Under the pieces are notes generated by a model. It had not been told where the DNA came from and searched no databases. It saw only the letters and a program-made list of their open reading frames with translations. 64,000 nucleotides of DNA, taken from assembly GCA_036897095.1 (NCBI GenBank), contig JAYMSP010000060.1:1-64000 (forward strand), read 5' to 3'. Shown here piece by piece: positions 1 through 12,700 of this stretch. Position numbers and translations under genes: made by a program. Source of the stretch: Plantago elongata (taxonomy: Eukaryota; Streptophyta; Magnoliopsida; Lamiales; Plantaginaceae). Within the stretch, counting starts at the first letter, position 1. Each line of letters starts with the position of its first letter.

Positions 1-3000
1 TTGGGACAATTTCTACCCTCCTCCTTCCCCTCCTGACTCCGAGTACTTCCAGAACCTCAACGGTAACAATCGGAATCACTCCGACTCCGATGAGGAGGAT
101 GCAGCTTCGAGCTTCACATCGTATTCGAACAATCGAGGTCAATCGGATAATCGGAGTTATTTGGGGAAAACGAAAGGCGCACACCAGGTGTTCGATGAAT
201 TGTCGATGGATCAGCAGAGAAATCATTTTGGGAAAACGAGAAGTGAGCACCAACAGTTCGACGAAATGTCATCGTATTCTCGTCGGTCTGATATGAGCTA
301 TAATAAGCAGGGGCAGAAGAAGTCGAAAAAGTGGGAGAGTGAGGAGGAGGAAGATGAGACGGAGAGAGAGGAAGTGCAGTGTAGTGAATGGGGAGATCAT
401 GATCATGATCATTACAGTAGCACTAGTAGCTCAACTGATGGGGAGGAGGAGGAGGAAGAAGAGGAGGATTTGGATTTGGACTCGAAATCGAGATCTGATT
501 TCGGGTCGGTGAGGAAGGAGCCTGCGAATGCGAGGAATGTTGATTCGGCGTCATTTAAGGCGTCGAGTAAATCGGAGAAGGTTTCGGTCGAGGACGGGAA
601 GTCGTCGGTTAGTTGGGGGAACCGGACTGATTCGGTTTCGGAGAGGAGGATGGTGGTGAGGCATAAGGATTTGAGGGAGATTGTTGAGGCTTTGAAGGAG
701 TACTTTGATAAGGCTGCTGCTGCTGGTGAGCAGGTTTCGGAGATGCTCGAAATTGGGAGAGCTCAGCTTGATCGGAGCTTCAAGCAATTGCGAAGTAAGC
801 GTGGTTATTGGTGTTCTTTTGGATTGAGAACTGTGTTTATGTGTTTGTTCATGCAGTTATCATTCATATGCATTGTTGTTTGTTTGTTTCAAGCATGGAT
901 ATCATCTTGGTCTTAGGATGTGTTTCGGATTCTTGAAAATTCGAGATTCTTAGATGCATGATTATTATCTGTGAGGTATGTTTTGAGGTGCAATTGGAGA
1001 TGTATTCAAATGGTTGTTGTTTTGGTGTTGCAGAGACGGTCTATCATTCAAGTGGAATGTTGAGTAACTTGAGCTCTACATGGACATCTAAGCCACCGTT
1101 GGCCGTCAAGTACAAGTTCGAGCCGAGTTCGATCCAGCAAATCGGCGGCCCGAAGAGCCTGTCGTGCACTCTCGAAAGGTTATTCGCATGGGAGAAGAAG
1201 CTATATGAAGAAGTGAAGGTATCTAATTCTTGAATTTTGATCATTTAAGTACAATGCTATAGTGGTTGATTTTCAGTTATTCATTCTATACATTAGTTAG
1301 TACCAATGTACCATTTACTTTTGAGTATGTCCTTGCTAGACGCAAAAGTTGACATTTCAAGAGTGATTTTTTGCTTGGCTGTGTTTTTAGCAGTGAAATG
1401 ACGAGACAATGCCCTGAAATACAGCATGTCATGACCAGTGTGTATATATATACTCCCTCGTCCCAAATAATTTGTCCAGTTTCGACTTTTTTGCGGGAAT
1501 GTGTGATTTTTAGTGGGTGGTAGCGACTAGTGATGCTAAATTCGGTGGCTTTTTTAAGCTTATCTAAAAGTGCTTTTGGGTTGTCGTGAATGACTAATTT
1601 ACCCCAAGATAACTGTTCTTGTGTTGACATAGACAGCCTTGAATTATTGCAGTATGTGAATTTGGAACATGGTGGTGGTCTACCTTCCAACTAACTTGTC
1701 CTTAATCCAAGCTATTATTAGTACATTCAAAACAAAAGTAAATGAACAGTTTTCTGTTGCAAGTGTTGTGACCAACTTATGAGTTATGACTAGTCAGTCA
1801 AATATTAGAGGGCAACTAACTTTTTACCTGAACCTGGAGCTACTATTACCCATGTCATCAAGATCTTGAAGAATCTTAAGGGAGTACTGTGTTTGTTTTA
1901 AGGGGTTAGGTGATAGTGAATTAGTTTGGTGAAATGTGTTGTTTTTTGTTTTGGTTTTGGTAAATTGTGCTTATAGAATGTTGAGTTGTAACTTGCAAGT
2001 GCAGAAGGGTTTCGTCCGGAACTAAGTAAACCAAATTAGTTGTGCCGAATTGAGTTCTCTATGCTAGTAGGATAGAATCAAAACTAGGACACAATTATAT
2101 ACACCTACAGGACTGCTATCTCTGTATGTTGAATTCCTTGTTCAGTTGTTTTTCGAGTTTATGTAGTAAAATCAAAACTTGAAGCCTCAAAGTCTGTCTG
2201 TCTGTCTGTCATTGGTAAAACATCTCCGTTTGATCTCTAAGGTCTAGACTTCAGATCAGTATAATTGTATTTCCTCATTCACTAGGCTTTCTAACCAATT
2301 CTTAATATTATGCCATTTAACCAGAAACTTCTATGGTAATAATGGTTGATTCGAAACTCTAGATGTTATGTGTTCTGTTGTTATATTTCGGCATTAAAAT
2401 GTGTATTATTTGCTTTATAGACTCTACACTACGATGCAGTGCTCCTTCGTTGTTTGAATGACTCATAGCTTTTGCGTATGCCTTTGATAATGAATGTAGA
2501 GCAGAGAAGGAGTAAAGATTGAGCACGAGAAAAAATTGTCAGCGCTTCAGAACCAGGAGTATCGGGGAGAAGATAATTCCAAAGTGGACAAGACAAAGGC
2601 ATCAATTAACAGGCTGCATTCTTTAATTGCAGTTACATCTCAAGCCGTGTCAACCACCTCGTCTGCTATTGTTGGGTTAAGAGACTCGGATCTTGTCCCG
2701 CAGCTTGTTGAGCTTTGTCATGGGTAATTACACCCTCCACCTATCCGTATTATGCAAAAACCCACAAACTTCTTATGACAATCCCATTATCTGTGACTGC
2801 TTAGTTTCATCACTTTACCACAATCAGCTCTTGTAAACCATTTTACATCTTGCTTTAGTAATTATGTGGCCTTATGGTTATCAGGTTCATGTACATGTGG
2901 AGATCAATGAATCAGTATCACGGAATCCAGAATGAAATTGTGGAGCAGGTACGGGGTCTTGTCAACTGTGCTGCCAAGGGTGAATCGACATCTGATCTAC

Positions 3001-3668
3001 ACAGACAGGCAACAAAAGATCTCGAGTCTGCTGTTACAGCCTGGCACTCAAGTTTCTGTCGTTTGATAAAATTTCAACGGGATTTCATATGCTCACTCCA
3101 TGGTTGGTTCAAACTCACTCTCCTTCCTGTTGATGCTGAACCAACTAATGCCACCCGTGAACTTTCAGAAGTTTTCACCTTCTGTGACGAGTGGAAACTT
3201 GCACTTGACCGTGTACCAGATACAGTTGCTTCAGAAGCCATCAAAAGTTTCATCAATGTTGTGCATTCAATAGCATTGAAACAAGCGGAGGAGGTTAAGA
3301 TCAGGAAGAAAACAGAAACTGTATCAAAGGAGCTCGAGAAAAAAGCTTCATCTCTCAGGAACATTGAGAAGAAGTATTACCACTCATACTCGATGGTTGG
3401 GATAGGGCTTCCAGATACCGGGCCAGATAACGGGCAAGCTTTGGACGCACGTGATCCGTTGGCTGAGAAAAAGCTCGAGCTCTCAAGCTGCCAAAGGCGT
3501 GTAGAGGATGAGATGCTCAAACACGCGAAGGCAGTCGAGGTTACCAGAGCGATGACGTTGAACAACATTCAAACCGGTCTGCCTGGAGTTTTCCAAGCTA
3601 TGACCAGTTTCTCATCCCTGATAACTGAGGCTCTTGGGACGGTTTGCACCCGTTCTTACTCGATTTAG
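1..3668 (+). CDS. DUF630/DUF632 protein (NRG2/REL2-type), 3' part of gene
   Basis: Exons 1-794 (5' end outside the window), 1034-1218, 2500-2723 and 2885-3668 join in frame through GT-AG introns to give about 661 residues ending at TAG. The visible N-terminal part is Pro-rich, then Ser/acidic, with two Glu/Asp runs near visible residues 114-125 and 147-160. The DUF632 domain starts near residue 217 ([15 protein letters not shown]) and runs through [24 protein letters not shown] and MYMWRSM to the coiled helices near the C-terminus. The DUF630 domain and start codon normally found upstream must lie before base 1. Relatives include Arabidopsis NRG2 (nitrate signalling) and rice REL2 (leaf shape). 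The biochemical role is not well defined. They are often labelled bZIP-like, but I see no basic leucine zipper here. The family call is firm; the specific role is not known. Confidence 0.93.
1219..2499 (+). other. Long intron of the DUF632 gene with a solo Stowaway-like end
   Basis: This 1281-bp intron separates the [10 protein letters not shown] exon from the exon beginning [12 protein letters not shown]. Near 1453 it has a Stowaway-type terminus (CTCCCTCGTCCCAAATAATT), but I could not find the matching inverted end, so the element is probably decayed. A short (GTCT)n run lies at about 2193-2209. Nothing else in it is recognisable. Confidence 0.5.
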
Positions 3669-5157
3669 TAGGATAGAAAAGGATTCAAAGCAACATAAAT
3701 TTGTTTTTAAAGTTTAATTTTGGGTTTTGAGAGGGGTAACAAAAGGTGGCATTTTTTTCATGGTAGGCAAGTTTTGGCAAGGTAATATTCTATATTATAG
3801 CAGCACCAATGGTCGTATTCAGATTATGTAAATATTTTGAATTTTGCAGCCTCATTAATATGCCCTTTGTTGTTGAGGTTGAGAAATCTCTGTACAGAAA
3901 ATGCTTGCATTATTGTATCAGAGGTTCACTTTGTTCAGCAAGATAAATAAATTGTTTGCCTTCAGCTATTTGTAAATTCCAGTACAACCCCCAAATGTTG
4001 TTAGTTTACTAGTTTTAATTCTTTTTTATTATATCCTACTTTATTTAAACTCTATATCTATTTATTATATTTTTTTGATTTTTTACGTTATATATTTGTC
4101 ATTTTTAACTATTTCATATATAAATCTTTAAGAGTTTCTACGATAGTTCGATTTCAGCTTCCTTACGGGGTCATTTTAAGCTTCCATGAAAGCTTATTTT
4201 AAATTAGCATGTGTATATTTTGTTAATTCTAAACATAATAGGTGTAGTTACTTCAACCTTATAATATGCAACCCATTATATAAATGTAATAGCTTGTGGT
4301 ATTATTAAAAAATGGAGAGTTAAAATCAAATTTTAAAGTGATGTAATGGTTTAAAATGTAATATTAAAAATAGTACATTCGAGTCCTACTACTGTTATCC
4401 ATCCTCACTTGAGATTCTACTTCTATAACTTTCAGAATGCATGTATACAAAATTAGTTACCGTTTCTTTTAATGTTATTCCGTAAGCTTTTTGGCCTTCA
4501 TAGTATCATAATCATAAGGTCATCTCCTCAAAAACAGTATCTTCCAATCATGTTGAATGAAGTCCTGAACATCGAGTTCTCCTGTCTTTCAAAAGCGGAA
4601 TCGCTTTCCCTGCATTTCGAGAAACAGAAAGTTGAAGAACCAAGCAGAAAATTACTTTCACACTTCTACAGGTTTCGTTTACATCACATTAAAGCGATAG
4701 AAGAAATCCCGAAAAGGCCATAACGAATGTGATGTGTTCTAAATTTGTACACAGACTGAAACATGATCCTGTTTGTGAATATCTCACACCTACCACGGCA
4801 GCAATTCAATAACTGCGTACTTGTATAAGATGGTATCTCCAGCTACCATATCTTCCCTAAGCCAAATGCCATAATTTCACATGGTTTGCAATAAATAGAC
4901 AATTTGCAAGTGCAAGTTGTCTGGTACCAAAAAAAATAACAGGAGAAGCAGTTTATATGGGTAACAGTTACTGACAACAAAGATTTGGTGTCATATTTTT
5001 TAACTTGCTTCAAAAGAAGAAAACGAACAAATAGGACACGAAGAAAAGAGACTAATTACATTACAGGGTTCATTCATACAAATGTTTTGCACATGGGAAA
5101 TCTGCCAACTTAAATTTGGAACTCGATAACATACCTTCACAGTTCACATCATGATCC
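3669..5157. other. Convergent spacer between DUF632 gene and PNP2
   Basis: The spacer holds the two 3' UTRs facing each other. The only longer open frame, at 4472-4723 on +, matches no family I know and has no coding-like features. Sequence from about 4000 to 4450 is strongly AT-rich. No transposon ends were recognised. Confidence 0.5.
3946..3951 (+). terminator. Likely poly(A) signal of the DUF632 gene
   Basis: AATAAA lies about 280 bases after the stop codon, in AT-rich sequence. The distance suits a plant 3' UTR. Plant poly(A) signals are loose, so other sites are possible. Confidence 0.4.
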
Positions 5158-5195
5158 GACTAACTTCTACTCCTCCGACTAACTTCTACTCCTCC
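5158..5195. repeat. Perfect 19-bp tandem duplication at the PNP2 stop codon
   Basis: Two adjacent copies of GACTAACTTCTACTCCTCC occupy 5158-5176 and 5177-5195. Read on the minus strand, the inner copy contains the last Glu codon and the TAG stop of PNP2 (5186-5188). The outer copy repeats that end in the 3' UTR, out of frame with the coding sequence. Confidence 0.9.
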
Positions 5196-8100
5196 ACTAG
5201 TGACACAAGGGGCATTCCCTTGTCCGTGAATCCATCACGCTTTACCTTCAGCACTTCACCGACAGTAAACTTTCTCTTCGGATCACTCTGCGTGACATGT
5301 CAAAACATAATTGGCAGTGAACTGGGTAAGATGTTCTATATAGAAAACAGATGGTAACAAGGACCAGATCCAGCTCATAAATCCAATCTACACAAGTTTC
5401 CTTGTTTCAACTAAAAAGTTTATATCGACCAGACACGTGCAAAAATATTTAGAAAACTGAACTAGCCAGGACAAGCCATTTTGTTTCCCACACTGTATGA
5501 GGACATCTCATCCAGAACATCCATTGACTGTTCAAGATAGTATGGGACGGAATAGCGCATTTTACAGAAGTTTAGAATGTTACAACTAACTAACAACTGT
5601 GATTAAGAGGAATAGTTACGTTTTTTTGTTTCTTTGAAATAACACGGGTTGTTCTGGACTAATCAATTCAAGAAAGAACGGCATCCCTGTGTAATCCAGA
5701 TAAAAAAACAATGGTCACTCAAGTGTGAGCCTTCTGGCTTATTAGGACGAAGCAGTTCATATATTATTTAGCTATAAAGAACTATGGCTTGGATATTCAT
5801 GATATTTTAAAGGGTGGGTGGTAGAGGTTAACCTGGCTACTTGTGACCTATCCATTAAAATAATTTTGAACGGGCAGATCATAGGTGGCCCATATCTGCC
5901 CTTCTTAATCACAAATACCGCCAAGCACCAACAATGAACCATCAAAATCTATCATTTTCTGCATGACGAGAAATAGTGAGCATTTAACGTACCGCAAACT
6001 TGTGAATTCCAAGAACACCACCACCCAGATAAAGAACAAGACCATGCATACGTACTTGATGGATCCTGGCATTTATTATTTCAGCAAATGCAATAGGTTC
6101 TCTAGCTGCAGCCTTTGTTTCTGAATCTTGGCTAGGCGTAGTGGCCTTGAGAGAGACATTTATTTTTTCAGCAGATGCAATAGGTGCTATAGCTGCAGCC
6201 TTTGTTTTTGAATCTCGACGAGGTGTAGTGGCTTTGAGAGAGACGCTGAGATTCCCACGAAGGTCCAAGCCAATGCACATTACCTTAACTACTTGGTTAA
6301 CTGATACCACATCAGTAACTTGGTCCACCTAATAAGAAATTAGCAGATTCGTGATAATTACAAACTACTCCAGGAAACCAATTATATCGGAACTCCACAT
6401 AATTAAAAAAGGAATGTGAAGAAAGGCACAAACCGGATCATGTGATAGTTCAGAAATATGCAGCAGTCCTTGTTCGCCTCCACTTAACTCCACAAAGGCA
6501 CCATATTCTTTAATTGAAGTCACTGTACCTTGATATACCCCTCCCTTTACAATCTCTCGACCTATAGCAGAATCAATCTGGAAAAAAAGGAAGAAATTAA
6601 TACTATTAAGTTCATAAATCAAAATTATCCATGCAATGGTTTCTTTGATTTTTTTAGTAAATAGTAATTCAATGCAGACAAACTAAAACTAAATAAAAAT
6701 GGTAGCTACAATTGAGAGGAAAATAGAGACGGTTGGTTACCTTTGCCAACATTTTATCCAATACTGATTGATTTTTTGCAACTATGGTGAGGGAGCCATC
6801 ACCGCATGAAATCTTACCACCTGTATCACATTGGATTATGAGCTGATGCATCAAACCAAAACCATATACAACTATTTCACCAAGTATAACATAATGCAGT
6901 GAAGTATATTGCAAGCTCCCTGGGCTCACAATCACATTATAGCTTTTTTTCCAAGTCATAACCTATCCGTCTGTTCATGTTGGTTGTTATATTGATGAGA
7001 AATCGAGTATAAATTAGTAGCAATACTATATAATCCAAGAAGCGCACATGTACTCGTACCATTCTACAAGACCATACCTGTTTCATCTTCAATTTTTGTC
7101 TTCGCACCAAAGCGACCAACTAAGCGCCAAATCTCATCATTGCTATACTTCAAGTGTACTGCAAGAATAGTACATCAAGGAATCCAACATCAGTGACCTT
7201 GTATGCTTGTATAATGAAGTACTGAACACAGAAGTAGCAATGAGGGAGGAACCAAAATAATATTTTCTATCCACTGAGAACGTGGCAATAATAATTTATC
7301 TTACATATCCGTGGAGCTTGTCGCCCAACCTGAGTCCGTGCTACATTTATCTCTCTCTCCATCTCATCAAGGATTTCAAGGCGACCTTTATATGCAGGCT
7401 CCAGAGACTCACATATTATATCTAAGGGTATCCCAGCAGGTTTTATATCCAGCTGGATTGCTGTGATGCCATTCTTGGTTCCAGCAATTTTAAAATCCAT
7501 GTCCCCTAGATGATCTTCCAAACCCTAGACATAGCACATATATTGATCACATCCTTTAAAGTTGCATACTAGTTTTACAAAGTAAATAGATGTTGGGCAA
7601 TGCGTTTCTAGGTAGAATCATGCATAAGTTCCAACAAAAATTTAGATATCTAAAACCAATTAGTCTGAAACCTAACTGTCAAGGGACCAGCAAAATATCC
7701 TCACCAGAATATCGGTCAATATTCGATAATCTGAGATTTCACCGGTAGAGGGGTCAACTTCACTGATGAGTCCTACTGACAAGCCCGCAACATGTTCTTT
7801 CAGTGGAATGCCAGCATCCATCAAAGCCATGCTACCTATGAATGTATGTCAATGCTTTGATAATTTGAGGAAATCAGATGAAGATATGGAAAGAAAAGGT
7901 AAAATGCCATGTAAAAAGAGATTCATTATCTACGTTATGAGCTATACAGTTTTATATAAACACACTAATCAATTGATATGGCTACCTGCACAAACAGATG
8001 CCATAGATGTTGATCCATCAGATGCCATAACCTCTGAATTAATACGTATAGTATATGGGCAACTCTCTTCGGGAGGTAAAACAGAAAGTAGAGCTTTCTC

Positions 8101-11100
8101 AGCAAGAGTGCCTAACAAAACAAAACAAAAAAAGAGTATATTTGATTAATAATTTTACACTTGAAATCATCTAACCAAAACAGAATGAACACAACAATTC
8201 AAAACACTAGCATTAGCTTGAATATACCATTAACATGGGCTACTTGATCTATGCATTCTTTGATGCGAGATTTGACTACTCCCACGCTTTCTTATATCCC
8301 ATTCAAAATGTTGATTTTTCTAGCTCACCTAAGGAAAAGATAACGGCCCCTTCTCAAATTAATATTCCAGTCAATATTCAGGAATCGAACAAATTTATGT
8401 TCATTTTTTGGGATTTTAGTCCCTGCACGAGTTTGAGTAATTTAACTTCGCCTTACAAGGGTTCATACCCAATCAACGACCACAACTTAAACTTTGGGGG
8501 CAACAAAGAGTAAACTACGAGCCTACAGAGTATGTACATTACTCCCTTAGTTATTAAAAAATTGCGTCCCTTTTTTGGCAGGTAAACAATGTCATCGAGT
8601 GTTGGTAAAAACCATGGTAACAAGGTGCAACTTTGCTAACAGGAAAAATAGGAAAAGGGAAAAAAGAATTAACAAAAATATAGAAATAAAAGGAGCAGAG
8701 GGCATCATGATGCACCCATACATAAAGTTTCTTTATGTTTCAAAAAAAATAATCACAGAAATATTAGAATAAACCAGTACGACAGAAAAGGAAGAAAATG
8801 TTCTGGGAAAATCAGAAGATACAGACTTCATATGAAGTTACAAAATATCATTCTCATGATGAAACTAGCTTACCATGCCCAACTTCCCGTCTGTTGAGGC
8901 CCATTCGCTTACCAACTTCATTAATGCAGAATGGTGGAAAACTATAATGAAGCATGAATCGCTTTGATTGAGGACCAACCAATGAATCTAGACGTTGAGC
9001 TTCTTCAGGTGCACCAAGGGTAACAGTACATAGAACCTATAAACAGTATATTCAATCAAAGAAGAGTAAGAATCTCACTATGCTATGATTTCCTCATATA
9101 TAATGCACTTACTAACCTGAGTATCACCACGGTTAAAGATAGATGATCCATGCAACACAGGTAAATTTCCAGCTTCACAATATAGAGGCCTAACTTCATC
9201 AAGGCATCGTCCATCGACCCTAAGTCCATCAGAAATAATTCTTTTGCGAACAACCTGCCAGACAGAAACATAGGAATCATCACATCGACAAACATTTATG
9301 ATTAGATAAAGAAACCTCATCTAGACTAAGAAAAATATGCTTGGGCCGAATTACCAAGTAGTCAAGTGAAGTGTGATTGATGATAATATGTATTACAATA
9401 TCTAAGACATAATCATGGAAGTATAAAATATCCTGTACGATTAAACTTCCATCTTCCCTACTCCAATATACATAAGATTACGAGTCTCAGTGTCCCTTGT
9501 GCATGGACCAAGTACCTGTTTTCGCACGTTGTCTACTGTTTTTGACAGGAATACGAGTCCTTCTTTGTCACATTCTTCCTCGAGTTTTTTCCTCACATCC
9601 TTCGAGATATTATCTAAGGCTTCTCCTCGCTCAAACTGCATAGAGTACACAAAAATAAGAAATAATAGCTGCATGATTACGAGATTTCGTAACATAACAG
9701 TAAATTATGTGCTTAGCAAATTACACTGAGATGTGCAACACTTTACCTTTCCATATGAAGGGTCTGTAAACACGGCTTCAATAGGTTTTTCAGTCAGACT
9801 CCTTATTTTTTCATATGCTTCATCAGAAACCATCGACAACTTATAATCCCCTTTCCCTTTACCAGCTTTGGATGCCAGCCTTAGTTGAGGATCCAGAAAA
9901 TTAACAGCCTAAAGAAACAAATATAGGAATCTGACATATTGATTCACTAATCAACATAGCGAAAGCAAAAAAGACTGACTGACCTGAAGATGAGCCAATC
10001 TTAAAGCAGCTTCCAGATCTCTTTCTGATATCTCACGTGCATGTACATCTATCATCAGTGTTTTGTCTTTGGTACATGCATATACTAAATTAAGATCACT
10101 CAAGCTAAGCTGCAGAAAGTTCGATATAATAATACTCATCAGATTCAAGCAAAGGACATAGTTTTATTTATTTGATACATATGTATCCGACATAACGCTG
10201 CATCAGCCTAAAGGTTAAATGTTGGCCATAACGGAATTTGCATTGCTATTGGCTTCTTAAATATCCATTTATATGATCTTATAGACTCCAAAACAGTGTC
10301 GTAAATCAATGGAAAATGTGAACTTGAATTCTAGCCATAGCATGTATTTATTGCAAATTTGCAACACCTAGTTACTTTTAAGTATCAAGTATTAAATACA
10401 AATTGCCAATAAGAATCAAGAACCAATTAAATAAATTGTGTTAAATCGTGTTGTGAATTTGAGATTTGCATATTACATAAACATAGAATTCTAGTCCTGC
10501 ATTGCCCTTACATATTGTCAGAATAATAAGAAATAAATAAATGAGTCATATCATGCAAAAGTACCTCGTCCATGCTGGGATTAACTACATATTGACCGTC
10601 AACCCTTCCTATTCGAATTACTCCAATAGGACCGCCCCATGGTATATCTGATAACGTTAGAGCAGCAGATGTAGCATTGACTGCCATTACATCTGGATCT
10701 TGATTCCCGTCAGATGTAAGTACACTTGCCATGACCTAGGGAAGCATGAACTCTTCAACAAACAGTTGGAAATTAGACTTCCTAAACGTTGTAAACAACA
10801 TGTAAATATAGACATTCATACTTGAACATCGTGGTAAAATCCTTTTGGAAATAGCGGCCTGATAGGCCTATCAATAAGACGGCCACATAGAAGCTCTCGT
10901 TCCTTTGGAGCTCCTTCCCTCCGCATAAATGTGCCTGGAATCATGCTCCGAGCAAACTGTTTCTCCTGATAGTCAACCTTGCAGAAAATAAAAATAAAAC
11001 AAAAATAAGGCAGAGCATTTATTTGGTAATTATGGCAAGTCTTGAAAGTTGAAAGCGTTGTGAATTATAAAACAGCATCCTTCCAGGCATAAGGCATGTC

Positions 11101-12662
11101 AAATGATAATCAGGCTTTTCAAATGGGGAATGGACGACCTCAAATCATTCTACTTCGTATCGAATGTAATTCAAGTCGAAAAATACATGGCACATGAATC
11201 AATTCCTCTTGGATTGAGTGACCATGGATGACTATTATTGGTTGGGTCTCTTCGGCAGAAAGGAGATATAAACTCATAATTAGATAGGATTTAGTTCTGT
11301 ATTACCATCATGTAGCTAGGGGCGTCATAATGGATCACTAACTAATACACTATCTCGAAAAGTATAATAAACTACTCTACTATATGGGTGTATAATTGCA
11401 TCCAATTACTAAAATAGCCTAAATGGGTGAGCCTATTTTATTTAGTAGTTCTATCATTAGGTATTAGCTACCCAATAGTTCTAGTTTAGCTTTAGTCTAG
11501 AGGGTTATTGCCATATAGAATGTTCGGCAGGTTGTATGACGATTGTGGAGAATAAGGAGACAAATGTTCCATACTGAGCTCCATTGCGGGTGAAGTTGGC
11601 CCAGAGAGGTACACTACTTTTTGGGAGTTAGAATTGTCTATAGGTGGAGCCATGTTATCATGTTCTCTTTCTGGCATGACAGCGAGGCCTACGTTCCAAT
11701 CAGAATATTAAGGTGATTCATCTAAGTTTCTCTTAGCATACTACACAGGTAATTCTAATCAATTTTGATTGAGTATCATTATTCCTATTGCGTTTGCAGT
11801 TTGCTTTTGTTGCAAAAACACGAAACATCAGCACCGTAAGCCTCAAATAACATAATACAACCGTCGAATTAGCACGTGGATGAGGTTCACCAGAAATGAC
11901 TGACACCTGACTACTTGGGAGCATATGAATTTGCAGGTAAGCAGCTGATACTACTCACACTCTTAGACAAAACGCCTGACACCTCAGAAGCAACAAACAG
12001 CACTGATTCGTTTCAGTAAAGTAATTGAAGTAACAACCATCCAATATAACCAGCATGTTTTTAATAAAACATCCAACAACTCAGAAGTAACAATACGAAC
12101 AACCACGTTTCATTTCGGAGAAGTAGACGAACATAAGCAGTAACAATCATCCAATTTCCAACACCTCAGAAGCAACATACAAAAATGCGAAAGTAATCAA
12201 ACAAAATGAAGCAGTAACAATCATCCAATTTCCAACACCTCAGAAGCAACATACAAAAATGCGAAAGTAATCAAACAAAATGAAGCAGTAACAATCATCC
12301 AATTGCATCATCACAAACAGCAAAAAAATTACCGTAAGGGGTAAGAAATCGCGAGAACCGTCATTGCTCTTAGCTGAACAGACAGTAGAGAGCACTTTAG
12401 TCTCTCCAATCCCCAATACAGCAGCACCGTTAGAGAATCTGGCAATTTTACCGGTCTCGAGAACAAACTTCCGTGAGCCGATCTCAAATTCTTCAGTGAA
12501 GGACTCCAGAACTTTCGTTCCTGCTATCGGAGCTTCCGTATCGCCGACATTCGACGTCAGTGGAGCTGAGGAAGTGCGGCCACCGGCAATAGTGCGAACC
12601 ATTAGCTGTCTCCATGGTTTCGGGGATAGAAGAGGACTGGCTCTGTTCACCATTGGAGCCAT
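5186..12662 (-). CDS. PNP2: Polyribonucleotide nucleotidyltransferase 2, mitochondrial
   Basis: PNPase degrades RNA 3' to 5' with phosphate; the plant mitochondrial form matures and surveys mitochondrial transcripts. Sixteen exons join in frame to 861 aa: 12662-12333, 10977-10822, 10735-10565, 10109-9984, 9908-9747, 9635-9516, 9254-9117, 9036-8874, 8111-7986, 7835-7705, 7524-7305, 7158-7078, 6820-6741, 6577-6434, 6328-5993, 5287-5186. Order: basic, acid-poor presequence; first RNase PH core ([18 protein letters not shown]); helical linker; second RNase PH core with the catalytic-region motif [11 protein letters not shown] near 547-557; KH domain keeping a GxxG (GRFG); S1 domain ([19 protein letters not shown]); a second S1-like segment (HGLVLYLGG) ending [11 protein letters not shown] and [12 protein letters not shown] match mitochondrial PNP2 rather than the plastid enzyme. 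It is shorter than the roughly 990-aa Arabidopsis protein, mainly in the linker between the S1 segments. The start is the first Met of the presequence. Confidence 0.96.
6071..6244 (-). repeat. In-frame 87-bp tandem duplication in PNP2 exon 15
   Basis: Two adjacent 87-bp units (6071-6157 and 6158-6244) encode two 29-residue repeats of the form [29 protein letters not shown]. They differ at scattered bases, so the event is not very recent. They sit between the S1 domain and the C-terminal S1-like segment, a low-complexity linker in this family. Confidence 0.92.
12135..12304. repeat. 74-bp minisatellite in PNP2 intron 1
   Basis: Units start at 12135, 12209 and 12283. The first two are full and identical; the third stops after about 22 bases. 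Upstream, at about 11970-12110, there are diverged echoes of the same motif (CCTCAGAAGCAACA, ACTCAGAAGTAACAA). This suggests an older array that expanded again recently. Confidence 0.92.
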
Positions 12663-12688
12663 GGAGAAGAAGAAGAAGAAAGAAATGG

Positions 12689-12700
12689 TTTTAGGGTTTA
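12689..12700 (-). promoter_or_regulatory. Telo-box-like motif in the PNP2 leader
   Basis: On the minus strand the sequence just before the ATG reads TAAACCCTAAAACC, followed by a pyrimidine stretch rich in TTC. AAACCCTAA telo-boxes are common near the starts of plant genes for translation and organelle biogenesis. Position and sequence fit, but function is inferred. Confidence 0.5.

Noticed and set aside
4472-4723. 83-codon plus-strand frame between the convergent genes
   Set aside because: It lies in the expected 3' UTR region of PNP2 and matches nothing known.
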